The notes under the pieces are model-generated. The model was not told where the DNA came from, did no database searches, and saw nothing but the letters and a program-made list of their open reading frames with translations. Positions 32,782 through 42,609 of a stretch of DNA of 64,000 bases are shown here, one piece after another. The position numbers and the translations under genes are program-made. The first letter of the stretch is position 1. Every line of letters starts with the position of its first letter. The stretch is from Burkholderia lata (GTDB taxonomy: Bacteria; Pseudomonadota; Gammaproteobacteria; Burkholderiales; Burkholderiaceae): the NCBI RefSeq assembly GCF_000012945.1, contig NC_007511.1:1-64000 (forward strand), in the 5' to 3' direction.

Positions 32782-33310
32782 GGTCGGTGGATCGATGGGC
32801 ATTGCCGCCGGGAGGCGGGCCGATGCGATTGTTCGTATGACGTGCCGGCGGCGATCCGTTACGCGGCCATTCCGACGCCTTCCTGCCGGCCGGCGGAGAA
32901 AATGGACGCCGATTATCGGTAACCGCGGCCAGATATACCGGTAAATCAAGCATTCACTGGTGACATCTGCGCCGATTCAACGATCCGACGAATCGGGCAA
33001 CGCGAATTCAACGGAGTATAACGCGCGCGTCCGCGTGCGCGGAAAATGTTGCGGACCGTTGATCCGGATCAAATTACAGTGAATTCACGGGCTTGCGAAT
33101 ATCGGGCAGAGCGTTCCAGCGCAAGGCTTTGCGGCATGCAGGGACGTCGCGCGCGGCATCCAGCTGCCGATTCCCCCCGGTTAACGGCACGCGAACGCGA
33201 AAAATGAAGGCAGACGATTTGCGCCGATTATCCGTTTCAACGGTCGGGCGAACGCGAAAATGAAAACGGGCGGCCGTTGCGGCCGCCCGTTTCGTGAAGC
33301 ACGCCTGCGC
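32782..33310. other. Intergenic region between the diguanylate cyclase and glcB
   Basis: No gene supported. It contains two near-copies of GCGAACGCGAAAAATGA (about 33189 and 33249) and the glcB terminator. The segment up to about 33000 probably holds the cyclase promoter. Confidence 0.5.
33264..33292 (-). terminator. Terminator of the glycolate operon
   Basis: AAACGGGCGGCC (33264-33275) and GGCCGCCCGTTT (33281-33292) form a perfect 12-bp stem with loop GTTGC, 19 bp past the glcB stop. Confidence 0.8.
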
Positions 33311-35485
33311 TTAACCGCCGTGCTGTTGCGCCTTGAACGCGAGGCGGAACCGGTGCAGCAGCGGCTCGGTATAGCCGCTCGGCTGCGACGTGCCCTGCAG
33401 CGCGAGCGCACACGCGGCCTTGAACGCGGTCGACTGGTCGTAGCCGGGCGCCATCGGGCGATAGTTCGGGTCGCCGGCGTTCTGCTGGTCGACGACGCGC
33501 GCCATCCGCTTGAACACGTCGAGTACGAACGCCTCGGTGATCACGCCGTGGCGCAGCCAGTTCGCGATGTGCTGGCTCGAGATGCGCAGCGTCGCGCGGT
33601 CTTCCATCAGGCCGACGTCGTGGATGTCGGGCACCTTCGAGCAGCCGACGCCCTGTTCGACCCAGCGCACGACGTAGCCGAGGATGCCCTGCGCGTTGTT
33701 CTCGACTTCGCTCAGGATCTCGGCCTCGCTCCACGCGGCGCGCTCGACGACCGGCACGGTCAGCAGGCCTTCGAGCAGCGCGGCGCGTTCGCTTGCGTAC
33801 GGCGTCTTCTCGAGTTCCTGCTGGACGGCCTGCACGTCGACGAGGTGGTAGTGCAGCGCGTGCAGCGTCGCGGCGGTCGGCGACGGCACCCATGCGGTGT
33901 TCGCGCCGGCGCGCGGATGCGCGATCTTCTGCTCGAGCATCGCGTGCATCAGGTCCGGCATCGCCCACATGCCCTTGCCGATCTGTGCACGGCCGCGCAG
34001 GCCGGCCGACAGGCCCGCGAGCACGTTGTTGCGCTCGTACGACTGGATCCACGCCGACGACTTCATGTCGCCCTTGCGGATCATCGGGCCCGCTTCCATC
34101 GCGGTGTGCATCTCGTCGCCGGTGCGATCGAGGAAGCCGGTGTTGATGAACGCCACGCGCGCAGCGGCCGCGGCGATACACGCGGCGAGGTTCACGCTGG
34201 TGCGGCGTTCCTCGTCCATGATGCCCATCTTCAGCGTGTTGCGCGGCAGGTTGTACAGATCCTCGATGCGCGCGAACAGCGTATCGGCGAACGCGACTTC
34301 GACCGGGCCGTGCATCTTCGGCTTCACGATGTAGATCGAACCCGTGCGCGAGTTGCGCTTCGCCTTCAGGTCGTGCAGCGAGCACAGCACCGTGACGACG
34401 CCGTCGAGAATCCCTTCCGGAATCTCGTTGCCGTCGCGGTCGAGCACCGCGCCGTTGGTCATCAGGTGGCCGACGTTGCGCACGAACAGCAGCGAGCGGC
34501 CGTGCAGCGACAGCGTGCCGCCGGCGGGCGTGGTGTACTCGCGATCGGCGTTCAGGCGGCGCGTGAAGCTTTTGCCGCCCTTCGCGACTTCCTCGACCAG
34601 CGTGCCCTGCATCAGGCCGAGCCAGTTGCGGTAGAGCTGGACCTTGTCTTCTGCGTCCACCGCCGCGACCGAATCCTCGCAGTCGATGATCGTGCTGACC
34701 GCGGCTTCGAGCACGACGTCCTTCACGTTCGCGAGATCGGCGCGGCCGATCGGCGTCGACGCGTCGATCTGGATCTCGAGGTGCAGGCCGTTGTGCTTCA
34801 GCAGGATCGCGGACGGTGCGTCGGCCGCGCCCTGGTAGCCGACGAACTGCGCCGGCTGCGCGAGGCCCACGATGCCCTTCGCGGTTTCGACGGCGAGCTG
34901 GCCGTCCTGCACGCGGTAGCGCAGCGCGTCGCGGTGCGAGCCGCTCGCGAGCGGCGCTGCGTTGTCGAGCACGTTGCGCGCGTAGTCGATCACGCGCTGG
35001 CCGCGCGTCGGGTTGTAGGTCGCGGTGCGTTCGGCGCCGCCGTCTTCAGGCAGCGCATCGGTGCCGTACAGCGCGTCGTACAGGCTGCCCCAGCGGGCGT
35101 TCGCGGCGTTCAGCGCGTAGCGCGCGTTCGACAGCGGCACGACGAGCTGCGGGCCGGCCTGCGTGGCGATCTCGCTGTCGACGTTCGCGGTGGCTGCCGC
35201 GACGTTCGACGGGACCGGCACGAGGTAGCCGATTTGTTCGAGGAACGCGCGATACGCGGCGTGGTCGCGCACGGGGCCGGGGTGCGCGCGGTGCCAGGTG
35301 TCGAGTTCCTGCTGCAGGCGGTCGCGTTCCGCGAGCAGTTCGCGGTTGCGCGGCGCCAGGTCGTGCACCAGGGCCGAGAAACCGCTCCAGAACGCGGCCT
35401 TGTCGATGCCGGTGCCCGGCAGCGCTTCGTTTTCAATGAACTGGCTCAGCGCTGGCGCGACTTGCAGTCCTGCTTGGTCGATCAT
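33311..35485 (-). CDS. glcB: Malate synthase G
   Basis: A 724-residue malate synthase of the G type, full length. It condenses glyoxylate with acetyl-CoA to malate in the cytoplasm. Recognisable are the N-terminal [14 protein letters not shown], the catalytic-barrel stretch [20 protein letters not shown], the metal-binding [13 protein letters not shown] (the D-E-E region) and the C-terminal [33 protein letters not shown] precedes the ATG. Last gene of glcD-E-F-G-B, so glyoxylate made by glycolate oxidase is consumed by the product of the same operon. Confidence 0.97.
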   Translation of the reverse strand: MIDQAGLQVAPALSQFIENEALPGTGIDKAAFWSGFSALVHDLAPRNRELLAERDRLQQELDTWHRAHPGPVRDHAAYRAFLEQIGYLVPVPSNVAAATANVDSEIATQAGPQLVVPLSNARYALNAANARWGSLYDALYGTDALPEDGGAERTATYNPTRGQRVIDYARNVLDNAAPLASGSHRDALRYRVQDGQLAVETAKGIVGLAQPAQFVGYQGAADAPSAILLKHNGLHLEIQIDASTPIGRADLANVKDVVLEAAVSTIIDCEDSVAAVDAEDKVQLYRNWLGLMQGTLVEEVAKGGKSFTRRLNADREYTTPAGGTLSLHGRSLLFVRNVGHLMTNGAVLDRDGNEIPEGILDGVVTVLCSLHDLKAKRNSRTGSIYIVKPKMHGPVEVAFADTLFARIEDLYNLPRNTLKMGIMDEERRTSVNLAACIAAAAARVAFINTGFLDRTGDEMHTAMEAGPMIRKGDMKSSAWIQSYERNNVLAGLSAGLRGRAQIGKGMWAMPDLMHAMLEQKIAHPRAGANTAWVPSPTAATLHALHYHLVDVQAVQQELEKTPYASERAALLEGLLTVPVVERAAWSEAEILSEVENNAQGILGYVVRWVEQGVGCSKVPDIHDVGLMEDRATLRISSQHIANWLRHGVITEAFVLDVFKRMARVVDQQNAGDPNYRPMAPGYDQSTAFKAACALALQGTSQPSGYTEPLLHRFRLAFKAQQHGG

Positions 35486-35528
35486 CGTTAATCCTCCCGG
35501 GGAAAAAATCGCGCGCGGCTTTGGCTGG

Positions 35529-35933
35529 TTATACCGCGACGCTTTGTGTGCCGGCGCGGGCGATCTGCGCGTCCTGTTCGGACTTTACGCCAGACACGCC
35601 GATCGCGCCCGCGATCCGGCCGCCCACCGTGACCGGCACGCCGCCTTCGAGCAACCCCGTCAGCGGCACGCTGAGAAACGCGGTGCGGCCACCGTTGATC
35701 ATATCCTCATACGCCTTCGTCTCGCGCCGGCCGAGCGCCGCCGCGCGCGCCTTGTCCTGCGCGATATAGGTGCTGGCCGGCGATGCGCCGTTCAGCCGCG
35801 CGAACGCGAGCAGGTGGCCGCCGTCGTCGACGACGGCGATCGATACGGCCCAGCCGTGGCGTTCCGCTTCCGCGCGGGCGGCGGCGAGCATGCGGTCGGC
35901 ATCGGCGAGTTCGAGTTCGGGTTTCGTCTGCAT
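35529..35933 (-). CDS. glcG: GlcG/HbpS-family protein
   Basis: A 134-residue GlcG/HbpS-like domain ([62 protein letters not shown]). HbpS relatives bind haem or small ligands; the exact role of GlcG in glycolate operons is not established. No signal peptide here. GGAGGA is spaced 6 nt from the ATG. It lies 20 bp after glcF and 43 bp before glcB, firmly inside the glycolate operon. Confidence 0.88.
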   Translation of the reverse strand: MQTKPELELADADRMLAAARAEAERHGWAVSIAVVDDGGHLLAFARLNGASPASTYIAQDKARAAALGRRETKAYEDMINGGRTAFLSVPLTGLLEGGVPVTVGGRIAGAIGVSGVKSEQDAQIARAGTQSVAV

Positions 35934-35953
35934 GGCATTCCTCCGGAATCAGG

Positions 35954-37174
35954 TCAGTTGACGAGGTGGTTGTCGACGAGCTCGATCCAGTGGCGCACGG
36001 CCGTGCGGCCTGCGCCGTTCAAGTGAGTCTGGCAGCCGACGTTGGCCGTGACAATCAGGTCGGGCCGCGCGGCTTCGAGCGCGTCGAGCCGGTTGTCGCG
36101 CAGTTGCGTCGCGAGTTCGGGCTGTGTCAGCGAATACGTGCCGGCCGAGCCGCAGCACAGATGGCCGTCGGCGACATTCGTCAGATCGAAGCCGAGCTGC
36201 GTCAGGATGCGTTCGACCGCGCCACCGAGGCGCTGTGCGTGCTGCAGCGTGCACGGGCAGTGCACCCCGATGCGACGTGGCGTCGAACCGGCCAGCGCGT
36301 CGAGCGGCTCGGCAGCGATCACTTCGGCGAGATCGCGTGCGAGCGCGCTGACGCGTTGCGCTTTCTCCGCATAGACGGGGTCAGAACGCAGCAGGTCGCC
36401 GTATTCCTTGACGAAGGCGCCGCAGCCGCTGGCCGTCAGCACGATCGCTTCCGCGCCCGCTTCGATCGCGGGCCACCAGGCGTCGATATTGCGGCGCGCA
36501 CGGGCGAGGCCGGCATCCTGCGCGTTCAGGTGATATTCGGTCGCGCCACAGCAGCCGGCTTCGCGCGCCGGGGTCACGCTGATGCCGAGCCGGTCGAGCA
36601 CGCGCGCCGCGGCCGCATTGGTGTTCGGCGACAGCGACGGCTGCACGCAGCCTTCGAGCATCAGCACGCGCCGAGCATGACGCACGGGCGGGCGCGGGGC
36701 GGCGGCGGGAACGGCGGCCGGGATCTTGTCCTGCAGCGTGCCGGGCAGCAGCGGGCGCAGCGCGCGGCCGGCCTTCAGCAGCGCGGCGAACGTCGCCGGG
36801 CGCGGCACGACGTGCCGCAGCCCCGCGCGCAGCAGGCGCTCGCGCGCGGGCCGCTGCACGCGCTTCTCGGCTTCCGCGCGGCCGATGTCGAGCAGCGTGT
36901 GATAGCGCACGCCGGACGGGCAGGTCGTCTCGCAGTTGCGGCACGTCAGGCAGCGGTCGAGATGCTGCTGCGTGCGCTCGCCGCACGGCTCGCCTTCGAG
37001 CAGCTGCTTGATCAGGTAGATGCGTCCGCGCGGCCCGTCGAGCTCGTTGCCGAGCACCTGGTAGGTCGGGCAGGTCGCATTGCAGAAGCCGCAGTGCACG
37101 CACGCGCGCAGGATCGCTTCCGCTTCGTCGGCCCGGGCGAGGGCCTTGCTTGCTTCGCTGAGATTGGTTTGCAT
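35954..37174 (-). CDS. glcF: Glycolate oxidase iron-sulfur subunit
   Basis: A 406-residue subunit. Two ferredoxin-type 4Fe-4S motifs near the N-terminus are CVHCGFCNATCP and CLTCRNCETTCP. Two cysteine-rich CCG domains follow (GCCGATEYHL and LCCGSAGTYSL). It passes electrons from the GlcD/GlcE flavin core to the membrane quinone pool. It follows glcE by 24 bp. Confidence 0.96.
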   Translation of the reverse strand: MQTNLSEASKALARADEAEAILRACVHCGFCNATCPTYQVLGNELDGPRGRIYLIKQLLEGEPCGERTQQHLDRCLTCRNCETTCPSGVRYHTLLDIGRAEAEKRVQRPARERLLRAGLRHVVPRPATFAALLKAGRALRPLLPGTLQDKIPAAVPAAAPRPPVRHARRVLMLEGCVQPSLSPNTNAAAARVLDRLGISVTPAREAGCCGATEYHLNAQDAGLARARRNIDAWWPAIEAGAEAIVLTASGCGAFVKEYGDLLRSDPVYAEKAQRVSALARDLAEVIAAEPLDALAGSTPRRIGVHCPCTLQHAQRLGGAVERILTQLGFDLTNVADGHLCCGSAGTYSLTQPELATQLRDNRLDALEAARPDLIVTANVGCQTHLNGAGRTAVRHWIELVDNHLVN

Positions 37175-37198
37175 CGGCGGGTGGGGATCGGGTTCGCG

Positions 37199-38275
37199 TC
37201 AGAAGTCGGCGTACAGGCGGCCGGGATTGAAAATCGCGTGCGGGTCGAGCTGCGCCTTGAGCTGCCGGTGCACGCGCAGCAGCGCGGGCGGCAGCGGCTG
37301 GAACGGCTCGCGTGTCGTGCCCGGCGTGAAGCAGGTCGCGTGGCCGCCCCATTGCGCGGCGAACCGCTGTACGTCGGCCGGTGCGGCGTCGCTCTTCAGC
37401 CAGCGCTGTGCACCGCCCCAGTCGGCAAGCAGCGCGCCGGGCAACGCGTCGAGCGGCGCGGCGGCCGGCACCGACAGGCGCCACAGCGGGCGCGGATCGT
37501 CGAAGAACGGCAGCGCGAGGTCGCGCAGCCGTGCCCAGAAAGCATCGTCGCGATCGTCCATGCGCTCGCCGCCGATCGTGTCGCGCGCGGCCTTCACCGA
37601 GCCCTCGCCGCCTTCGATCCGCACGCGCAGCACGCCGTCCGCGTGGCATGCGCCCGCGAGCGGCAGCCCTGCGCGACGCCACGCGGCGACGCGCTGTACG
37701 GCTTCATCCACGGCAAGTTGTAATGCGAGATCGCCAGTTGCACGCGGCTTCGGCAGCACCTTCAGCGACACCTCGGTCACGACACCGAGACAGCCGAAGC
37801 TGCCCGCGAGCAGCCGCGACACGTCGTAGCCCGCGACGTTCTTCATCACCTCGCCGCCGAAGCGCAGGTGCTTCGCGTGGCCGGTGATCACGCGGCAGCC
37901 GAGCACGAAGTCGCGCACCGCGCCGGCCCACGGGCGGCGCGGGCCCGACAGCGCCGCCGCGAACATGCCGCCGACCGTGGCCGCGCCGCCGAACGTCGGC
38001 GGCTCGCACGGCAGCATCTGGCCGGCCGCGTCGAGCATCGCTTCGAGTTCGGCGAGCGGCGTGCCCGCGCGCGCGGTGACGACGAGTTCGGTCGGGTCGT
38101 ACGACACGACGCCGCGATGCGTGCGCGCGTCGAGCGTGCGGCCTTCGACGGGGCGGCCGAGGAACGCCTTCGTGCCGGCGCCGCGGATGTGCAGCGGCTG
38201 GCGGTCGTGGATCGCCGCGTCGACCTGGGCGACGAGCGCCGCGCTGTCGTCGATCGATTCGATGTCGCGTCGCAT
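37199..38275 (-). CDS. glcE: Glycolate oxidase FAD-binding subunit GlcE
   Basis: A 358-residue FAD-binding (PCMH-type) subunit. FAD contacts appear around GTPLAELEAMLDAAGQMLPCEPP and ATVGGMFAAALSGPRRPWAGAVRD, with VMKNVAGYDVSRLLAGSFG typical of GlcE. It partners GlcD and GlcF in glycolate dehydrogenation. Its ATG shares one base with the glcD stop (TGATG), so the two are translationally coupled. Confidence 0.96.
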   Translation of the reverse strand: MRRDIESIDDSAALVAQVDAAIHDRQPLHIRGAGTKAFLGRPVEGRTLDARTHRGVVSYDPTELVVTARAGTPLAELEAMLDAAGQMLPCEPPTFGGAATVGGMFAAALSGPRRPWAGAVRDFVLGCRVITGHAKHLRFGGEVMKNVAGYDVSRLLAGSFGCLGVVTEVSLKVLPKPRATGDLALQLAVDEAVQRVAAWRRAGLPLAGACHADGVLRVRIEGGEGSVKAARDTIGGERMDDRDDAFWARLRDLALPFFDDPRPLWRLSVPAAAPLDALPGALLADWGGAQRWLKSDAAPADVQRFAAQWGGHATCFTPGTTREPFQPLPPALLRVHRQLKAQLDPHAIFNPGRLYADF

Positions 38276-39774
38276 CAGAAGCGCTCCAGTTCGGGAAACG
38301 GCAGCTTGCCGTGATGGACGTGCATCGCGCCGAATTCGGCGCAGCGGTGCAGCGTCGGGATGTTCTTGCCGGGATTGAGCAGGCCCTGCGGATCGAACGC
38401 GGCCTTCACAGCGTGGAAGAACGTGATTTCATCGGCGTTGAATTGCACGCACATCTGGTTGATCTTCTCGCGCCCGACGCCGTGCTCGCCGGTGATGCTG
38501 CCGCCCGCCGCGACGCACAGCTCGAGGATCTTTCCGCCGAGCGCTTCCGCGCGGTCGAGCTCGCCCGCGCGGTTCGCGTCGAACAGGATCAGCGGGTGCA
38601 TGTTGCCGTCGCCCGCGTGGAACACGTTCGCGACCGGCAGCCCGTATTCGGCGGACAGCGCGGCAATGCCTTCGAGCACGCGCGGCAGCTCGCGGCGCGG
38701 AATCGTGCCGTCCATGCAGTAGTAGTCGGGCGACATGCGGCCGACCGCCGGGAATGCGTTCTTGCGGCCGGCCCAGAAGCGCTGGCGCTCGGCTTCGTCG
38801 CGCGCGACGCGGATCTCGGTTGCGCCCGCGTCGCGCAGCAGCGTGGCGACGCGTTCGGCGTCTTCGTCGACGTCGGTCGGCGAGCCGTCGAGCTCGCACA
38901 GCAGGATCGCCTGCGCGTCGACCGGGTAGCCCGCGTGGATGAAATCCTCCGCCGCGCGGATCGCGAGGTTGTCCATCATCTCGAGGCCGCCGGGGATCAC
39001 GCCCGCGCCGATGATTCGCGCGACCGCCGCGCCGGCTTCCGCGACGTCGTCGAAGCTCGCCATCAGCACCTTCACGCTCGGCGGCTTCGGCAGCAGCTTC
39101 ACCGTGACTTCCGTGACGATGCCGAGCATCCCTTCCGAGCCGGTGAACAAGGCGAGCAGGTCGAAGCCGGGTGCGTCGAGCGCGTCGGCGCCGAGCGTGA
39201 GCGTGTCGCCGTCGATCGTCAGGATCTCGACCTTCAGGATGTTGTGCACCGTGAGGCCGTATTTCAGGCAGTGCACGCCGCCCGCGTTTTCGGCGACGTT
39301 GCCGCCGATCGAGCAGGCGATCTGCGACGACGGATCGGGGGCGTAGTAGAGGCCGTATGGCGCGGCTGCCTGGGAAATCGCGAGGTTGCGCACGCCGGGC
39401 TGCACGCGCGCGATGCCGGCATCGGGGTCGATGTCGAGAATCCTGTTGAACTTCGCCATCACGAGCAGGAGGCCTTTTTCGAGGGGCATCGCGCCGCCCG
39501 ACAGGCCGGTGCCCGCGCCGCGCGCAACCACCGGCACGCCGAGCGCGGCCGCGACACGCAACACCGCGCGCACTTGCTCGACCGTGTCGGGCAGCGCGAC
39601 CGCGAGCGGCACCGTGCGGTACGCGGCGAGGCCGTCGCATTCGAACGGCTTGAGCGCCTCGCGTTCGTGCAGCACGTCGAGGCCGGGCGCCGCCGCGTGC
39701 AGCGCGGCGACGAGTGTGTCGCGGCCGACGGTCGCCAATGGGCCGTCGATCCGTTCGTCGTAGGTGAAACTCAT
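38275..39774 (-). CDS. glcD: Glycolate oxidase catalytic subunit GlcD
   Basis: About 499 residues of the VAO/PCMH FAD family: VVARGAGTGLSGGAMPLEKGL, SSQIACSIGGNVAENAGG (FAD pyrophosphate loop), TGSEGMLGIVTEVTVKLLP, and the C-terminal NVFHAGDGNMHP and GEHGVGREKI boxes carrying active-site residues. It oxidises glycolate (and often lactate) to the 2-oxoacid. The start MSFTYDE has GGAGA upstream; ATG 39792 would add six residues. First gene of the operon, divergent from the GntR regulator with two operators between. Confidence 0.96.
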   Translation of the reverse strand: MSFTYDERIDGPLATVGRDTLVAALHAAAPGLDVLHEREALKPFECDGLAAYRTVPLAVALPDTVEQVRAVLRVAAALGVPVVARGAGTGLSGGAMPLEKGLLLVMAKFNRILDIDPDAGIARVQPGVRNLAISQAAAPYGLYYAPDPSSQIACSIGGNVAENAGGVHCLKYGLTVHNILKVEILTIDGDTLTLGADALDAPGFDLLALFTGSEGMLGIVTEVTVKLLPKPPSVKVLMASFDDVAEAGAAVARIIGAGVIPGGLEMMDNLAIRAAEDFIHAGYPVDAQAILLCELDGSPTDVDEDAERVATLLRDAGATEIRVARDEAERQRFWAGRKNAFPAVGRMSPDYYCMDGTIPRRELPRVLEGIAALSAEYGLPVANVFHAGDGNMHPLILFDANRAGELDRAEALGGKILELCVAAGGSITGEHGVGREKINQMCVQFNADEITFFHAVKAAFDPQGLLNPGKNIPTLHRCAEFGAMHVHHGKLPFPELERF

Positions 39775-39874
39775 CGGGGTTGTCTCCACCATGCAGGCGG
39801 CTGCGCGACGCGCGGCACGCCGGAAGGAATGGATTCTTGGCGGGCGGCGCGCGCGTGTCCAGACGTGGTGAATG

Positions 39875-39885
39875 TGGTCATACCA
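39875..39885. promoter_or_regulatory. GntR/FadR-type operator 1
   Basis: TGGTCATACCA is a TGGT-N3-ACCA palindrome of the FadR-subfamily type (PdhR, GlcC, LldR). It lies 101 bp upstream of glcD. Confidence 0.75.
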
Positions 39886-39921
39886 GTTTTTGTCGAGGGC
39901 TCGGAAGGCGGCTGCGTCGAT

Positions 39922-39930
39922 TGCTATAAA
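39922..39930 (+). promoter_or_regulatory. Candidate extended -10 promoter of the glc regulator
   Basis: TGCTATAAA (TGN plus TATAAA) lies 64 bp before the regulator ATG and between the two operators. No strong -35 was found at 17 bp. Confidence 0.45.
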
Positions 39931-39980
39931 ACCGAATAGCTACAAGGGTTTGTGGGAAAATCGCCGATATCCTTCCGAAG

Positions 39981-39991
39981 TGGTCATACCA
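39981..39991. promoter_or_regulatory. GntR/FadR-type operator 2
   Basis: A second TGGTCATACCA, identical to operator 1 and in the same context (GTGGTCATACCAGT). It ends 2 bp before the regulator's ATG, over its ribosome-binding region. Autorepression is likely. Confidence 0.75.
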
Positions 39992-39993
39992 GT

Positions 39994-40764
39994 ATGGAAA
40001 TGCAGGAACAGGCGGGCCCGGCGCGCAACGTGGCCGACGTCGTTGCCGAGCGCATCGAGAAGCTGATCGTCGACGGCGTGCTGAAGGCCGGGCAGGCGCT
40101 ACCGTCCGAACGGCGGCTGACCGAGAAGCTCGGCGTGTCGCGCACGGCCGTGCGTGAAGGGATGAAGCTGCTGCGTGCGCGCGGCATCATCGACACCGCG
40201 CACGGCAAGGGCTCGTTCGTTGCGAGCCTGACCCCGCAACGCGAGATCACGCCGATGATGCATCTGCTCGGCTCGCAGCCGCGCACGCTGTACGACCTGT
40301 TCGAGGTACGCGGGATGCTCGAGACGGAGGCCGCGCGGCTCGCGGCGCTGCGCGGTACGCCGGCCGACTTCATCCTGATCAAGCGTCGCTATGAAGAGAT
40401 GACTGCGGCCGACGCGCAGGATCTCGATCCGGCCGCGCGCGCGAAGCTCGATCATGCGTTCCATCTCGCGATCTGTGAGGCTTCGCATAACCCGGTGCTG
40501 GTGAATACGCTGCAGTCGTTGACGGATCTGCTGCTGAGTTCGGTGTTTGCGTCGGTGAACAATCTCTATCACCGTGAGCCGCTAAAGAAGCAGATCGATC
40601 GGCAGCATGCGCGGCTTTATAACGCGGTGACGGGGCGGTTGCCCGATCAGGCGCGCAAGGCGGCGAGCGAGCATATTCGCCAGTGCGTCGAGTATCTGCG
40701 GGAGATCGAGCAGGAGGAGCAGCGGTTGGTGCGGTCGACGTTGAGGCTTGAAGGGTGGACGTGA
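39994..40764 (+). CDS. glcC: GntR-family (FadR subfamily) regulator of the glycolate operon
   Basis: About 256 residues. A winged helix at ~10-75 (LPSERRLTEKLGVSRTAVREGMKLLRARGIIDTAHGKGSFV) is followed by an all-helical FCD ligand domain with metal-type residues D/H/H (LDHAFHLAICEASHNPVL; KQIDRQHARLYNAV). Divergence from glcDEFGB and two identical TGGTCATACCA sites in the gap point to control of glycolate use. GlcC of E. coli activates the operon with glycolate; the sign of control here is not known. The start at 39994 is chosen because the upstream frame has only a non-ATG start. Confidence 0.85.
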   Translation: MEMQEQAGPARNVADVVAERIEKLIVDGVLKAGQALPSERRLTEKLGVSRTAVREGMKLLRARGIIDTAHGKGSFVASLTPQREITPMMHLLGSQPRTLYDLFEVRGMLETEAARLAALRGTPADFILIKRRYEEMTAADAQDLDPAARAKLDHAFHLAICEASHNPVLVNTLQSLTDLLLSSVFASVNNLYHREPLKKQIDRQHARLYNAVTGRLPDQARKAASEHIRQCVEYLREIEQEEQRLVRSTLRLEGWT

Positions 40765-40977
40765 TGTCGGCTGCGCGTTGCGGTGTGTCTTGATGCGTAT
40801 CACGCACAGTGAGCCGCCTCGAGACGCGTGTCACAGGGCTATGTCAGACTGTGAGCCATTCTTCGTGTGGCCCCGCTGTTGTCAGTCGTGATGCGTGGAC
40901 GCTGTCGTGTGAACAGTGTCTGACGGAACCACGCCGGACGAACCGGTGCGCCACGCTTCCTGAACGGAGGACATCGC

Positions 40978-41481
40978 ATGTCGAACCGGACCCACGACGA
41001 CGGGCACGACGCCCGCCCCGCCAAAGCCGCGGACGAATCCGCTGATGCGCAGCGCGACGCGTTGCTCGCGTTGCTGAATGAGCTGCTGGAAGCCGAGCGC
41101 GCCGGTGCGCGGGTTGCGTCGGAGACGGCGGTGGAAATCGACGATCCCGAACTTCATCGGCTGGTGGCCGGCATTCGACAGGATGAGGCGCACTGGTGTG
41201 CGGTGCTGGTCGATGCGATTCGGTCGCTCGATGCGACGCCGACGCATGCTACCGGGGCGTTCTATGAGAAGGCGATGGCGATCGATGATCTGGCCGAGCG
41301 GCTGGCGTTTTTGAATCGTGGGCAGCGGTGGGTCGTGCGGAAGTTGCAGGCGTTACTGCCGACGCTCGCGCAGCCGGACATGCATCATGCGCTCACGCAG
41401 ATGCTGGTGGCGCATGAGAAGAATATCGGGGCGGTGGATGTGCAGTTGCGGATCAAGGGCGGCGAACCGGGCGCAGTGTAG
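40978..41481 (+). CDS. Ferritin-like-fold protein of unknown function (DUF6306-type)
   Basis: A 167-residue, mainly helical cytoplasmic protein. ELLEAERAGARVASE, QDEAHWCAVLVDAIRSL and a C-terminal helix ending VAHEKNIGAVD carry Glu and His residues spaced like a ferritin-like four-helix bundle that binds metal. The function of the family is not known. A GGAGGA ribosome site precedes the ATG. Monocistronic, 213 bp after the glc regulator. Confidence 0.7.
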   Translation: MSNRTHDDGHDARPAKAADESADAQRDALLALLNELLEAERAGARVASETAVEIDDPELHRLVAGIRQDEAHWCAVLVDAIRSLDATPTHATGAFYEKAMAIDDLAERLAFLNRGQRWVVRKLQALLPTLAQPDMHHALTQMLVAHEKNIGAVDVQLRIKGGEPGAV

Positions 41482-41586
41482 CGGCAGCAGGCGGGGAAAC
41501 GTGCATCGCGGATTGCCGCGGCTGCGGCATCCTGGCCTGCAAGCGCCGCTCGGCAGCGCAACGCTTCGATGAGCCCGGCTCGACGA

Positions 41587-42609
41587 TCACTCGGCCTGCG
41601 CCTGCGCGGGATACGGATCGCAACCCTTCCGATAGGCCTCTGAAGGCCCGCCGCGCGGGCCTGAATCCAGCCAGCCCAGGTTGAACTGGGTATGGCTGTA
41701 GCGGCACCGCAGCGTTGGCGCGCCGGACACGGTCTTGTCATCCAGGGTCAAGGTGTCCAGTTTGAGCGGCACTGACGGAAACACGACCTCCGCCAGCGTG
41801 ATCTGATTCGCGGGGTGTTTGACCTGATTCTTGTCGATCCACCATTCCTCTGCCTTGCCGGATACGACGCGATAACCGGTAAAGGACATCCTTTTCTGCG
41901 TGTAATAGAGTGCCATTGGCTGGTTCAACCGTGCATCGTTGCCGGCTTCGAAGTGAAACAGCTTGCTGGGAACGTATAGATCGGTGGGGTGCTCGCCGGT
42001 GTTCGGTTTGAACTTGGGCGGGTTGACGAAAACCCATTGATGATCGTCGTTGTAGATCACCAGCTGCACGTCGATATCTGCGGGGTAAACGAGATCGTTG
42101 AAGCTCTCGATGTGCATGTCGCGGCTTCCCTGCACGTAACGATAGGCGCTATTTTTGCTGACCAGTTCTTCCGGATCTGCGAGCACGATTTTGGGATGAT
42201 GGCCGAACGAACCCACCAGGCGATAGCGCGTACCCGGTACATACGCAGAGAGCGGGCGACGGATGGGGATATCCACATTCTTGACGTTCCAGTCGATCGC
42301 ACGAGCGTCGATCAGGTTCTTCCAGTCAGGCGGTGTGCCTGTCTTCAACGCCACCAGATTTTGCCAGGGGCACACGTCCGATGATCCGCTGCAATCCTGA
42401 TAGATGTAAAAACTGATTCCGTCGCGTTCCAGTGTCAGCCAGGGTTGCGGATCGGCAGGAAAGCGATATGTCTTATCGTATTTGTGCGTCTCGACATTCG
42501 GCATGATCAAGGGCGGGCAGCCCGCCAGCAACGCACATGTCGGCGCCAAAGCAAGCCACATTGCCGCTTTCGAATACTTGGACCTGCGATTCCCGGAATG
42601 CATGTTCAT
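41587..42609 (-). CDS. Lipoprotein of unknown function, atypical composition
   Basis: A 340-residue predicted lipoprotein: signal peptide with lipobox LLAGC, lipidation at Cys31, then a soluble domain rich in Tyr, Trp, Asp and Lys (WLTLERDGISFYIYQDCSGS; YNDDHQWVFVNPPKFKP). Four or more cysteines suggest disulfides in the periplasm. No family recognised. Codon use is noticeably less GC-rich at third positions than in its neighbours, and the upstream DNA is A+T-rich, consistent with recent acquisition. No mobile-element ends were seen. Confidence 0.75.
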   Translation of the reverse strand: MNMHSGNRRSKYSKAAMWLALAPTCALLAGCPPLIMPNVETHKYDKTYRFPADPQPWLTLERDGISFYIYQDCSGSSDVCPWQNLVALKTGTPPDWKNLIDARAIDWNVKNVDIPIRRPLSAYVPGTRYRLVGSFGHHPKIVLADPEELVSKNSAYRYVQGSRDMHIESFNDLVYPADIDVQLVIYNDDHQWVFVNPPKFKPNTGEHPTDLYVPSKLFHFEAGNDARLNQPMALYYTQKRMSFTGYRVVSGKAEEWWIDKNQVKHPANQITLAEVVFPSVPLKLDTLTLDDKTVSGAPTLRCRYSHTQFNLGWLDSGPRGGPSEAYRKGCDPYPAQAQAE

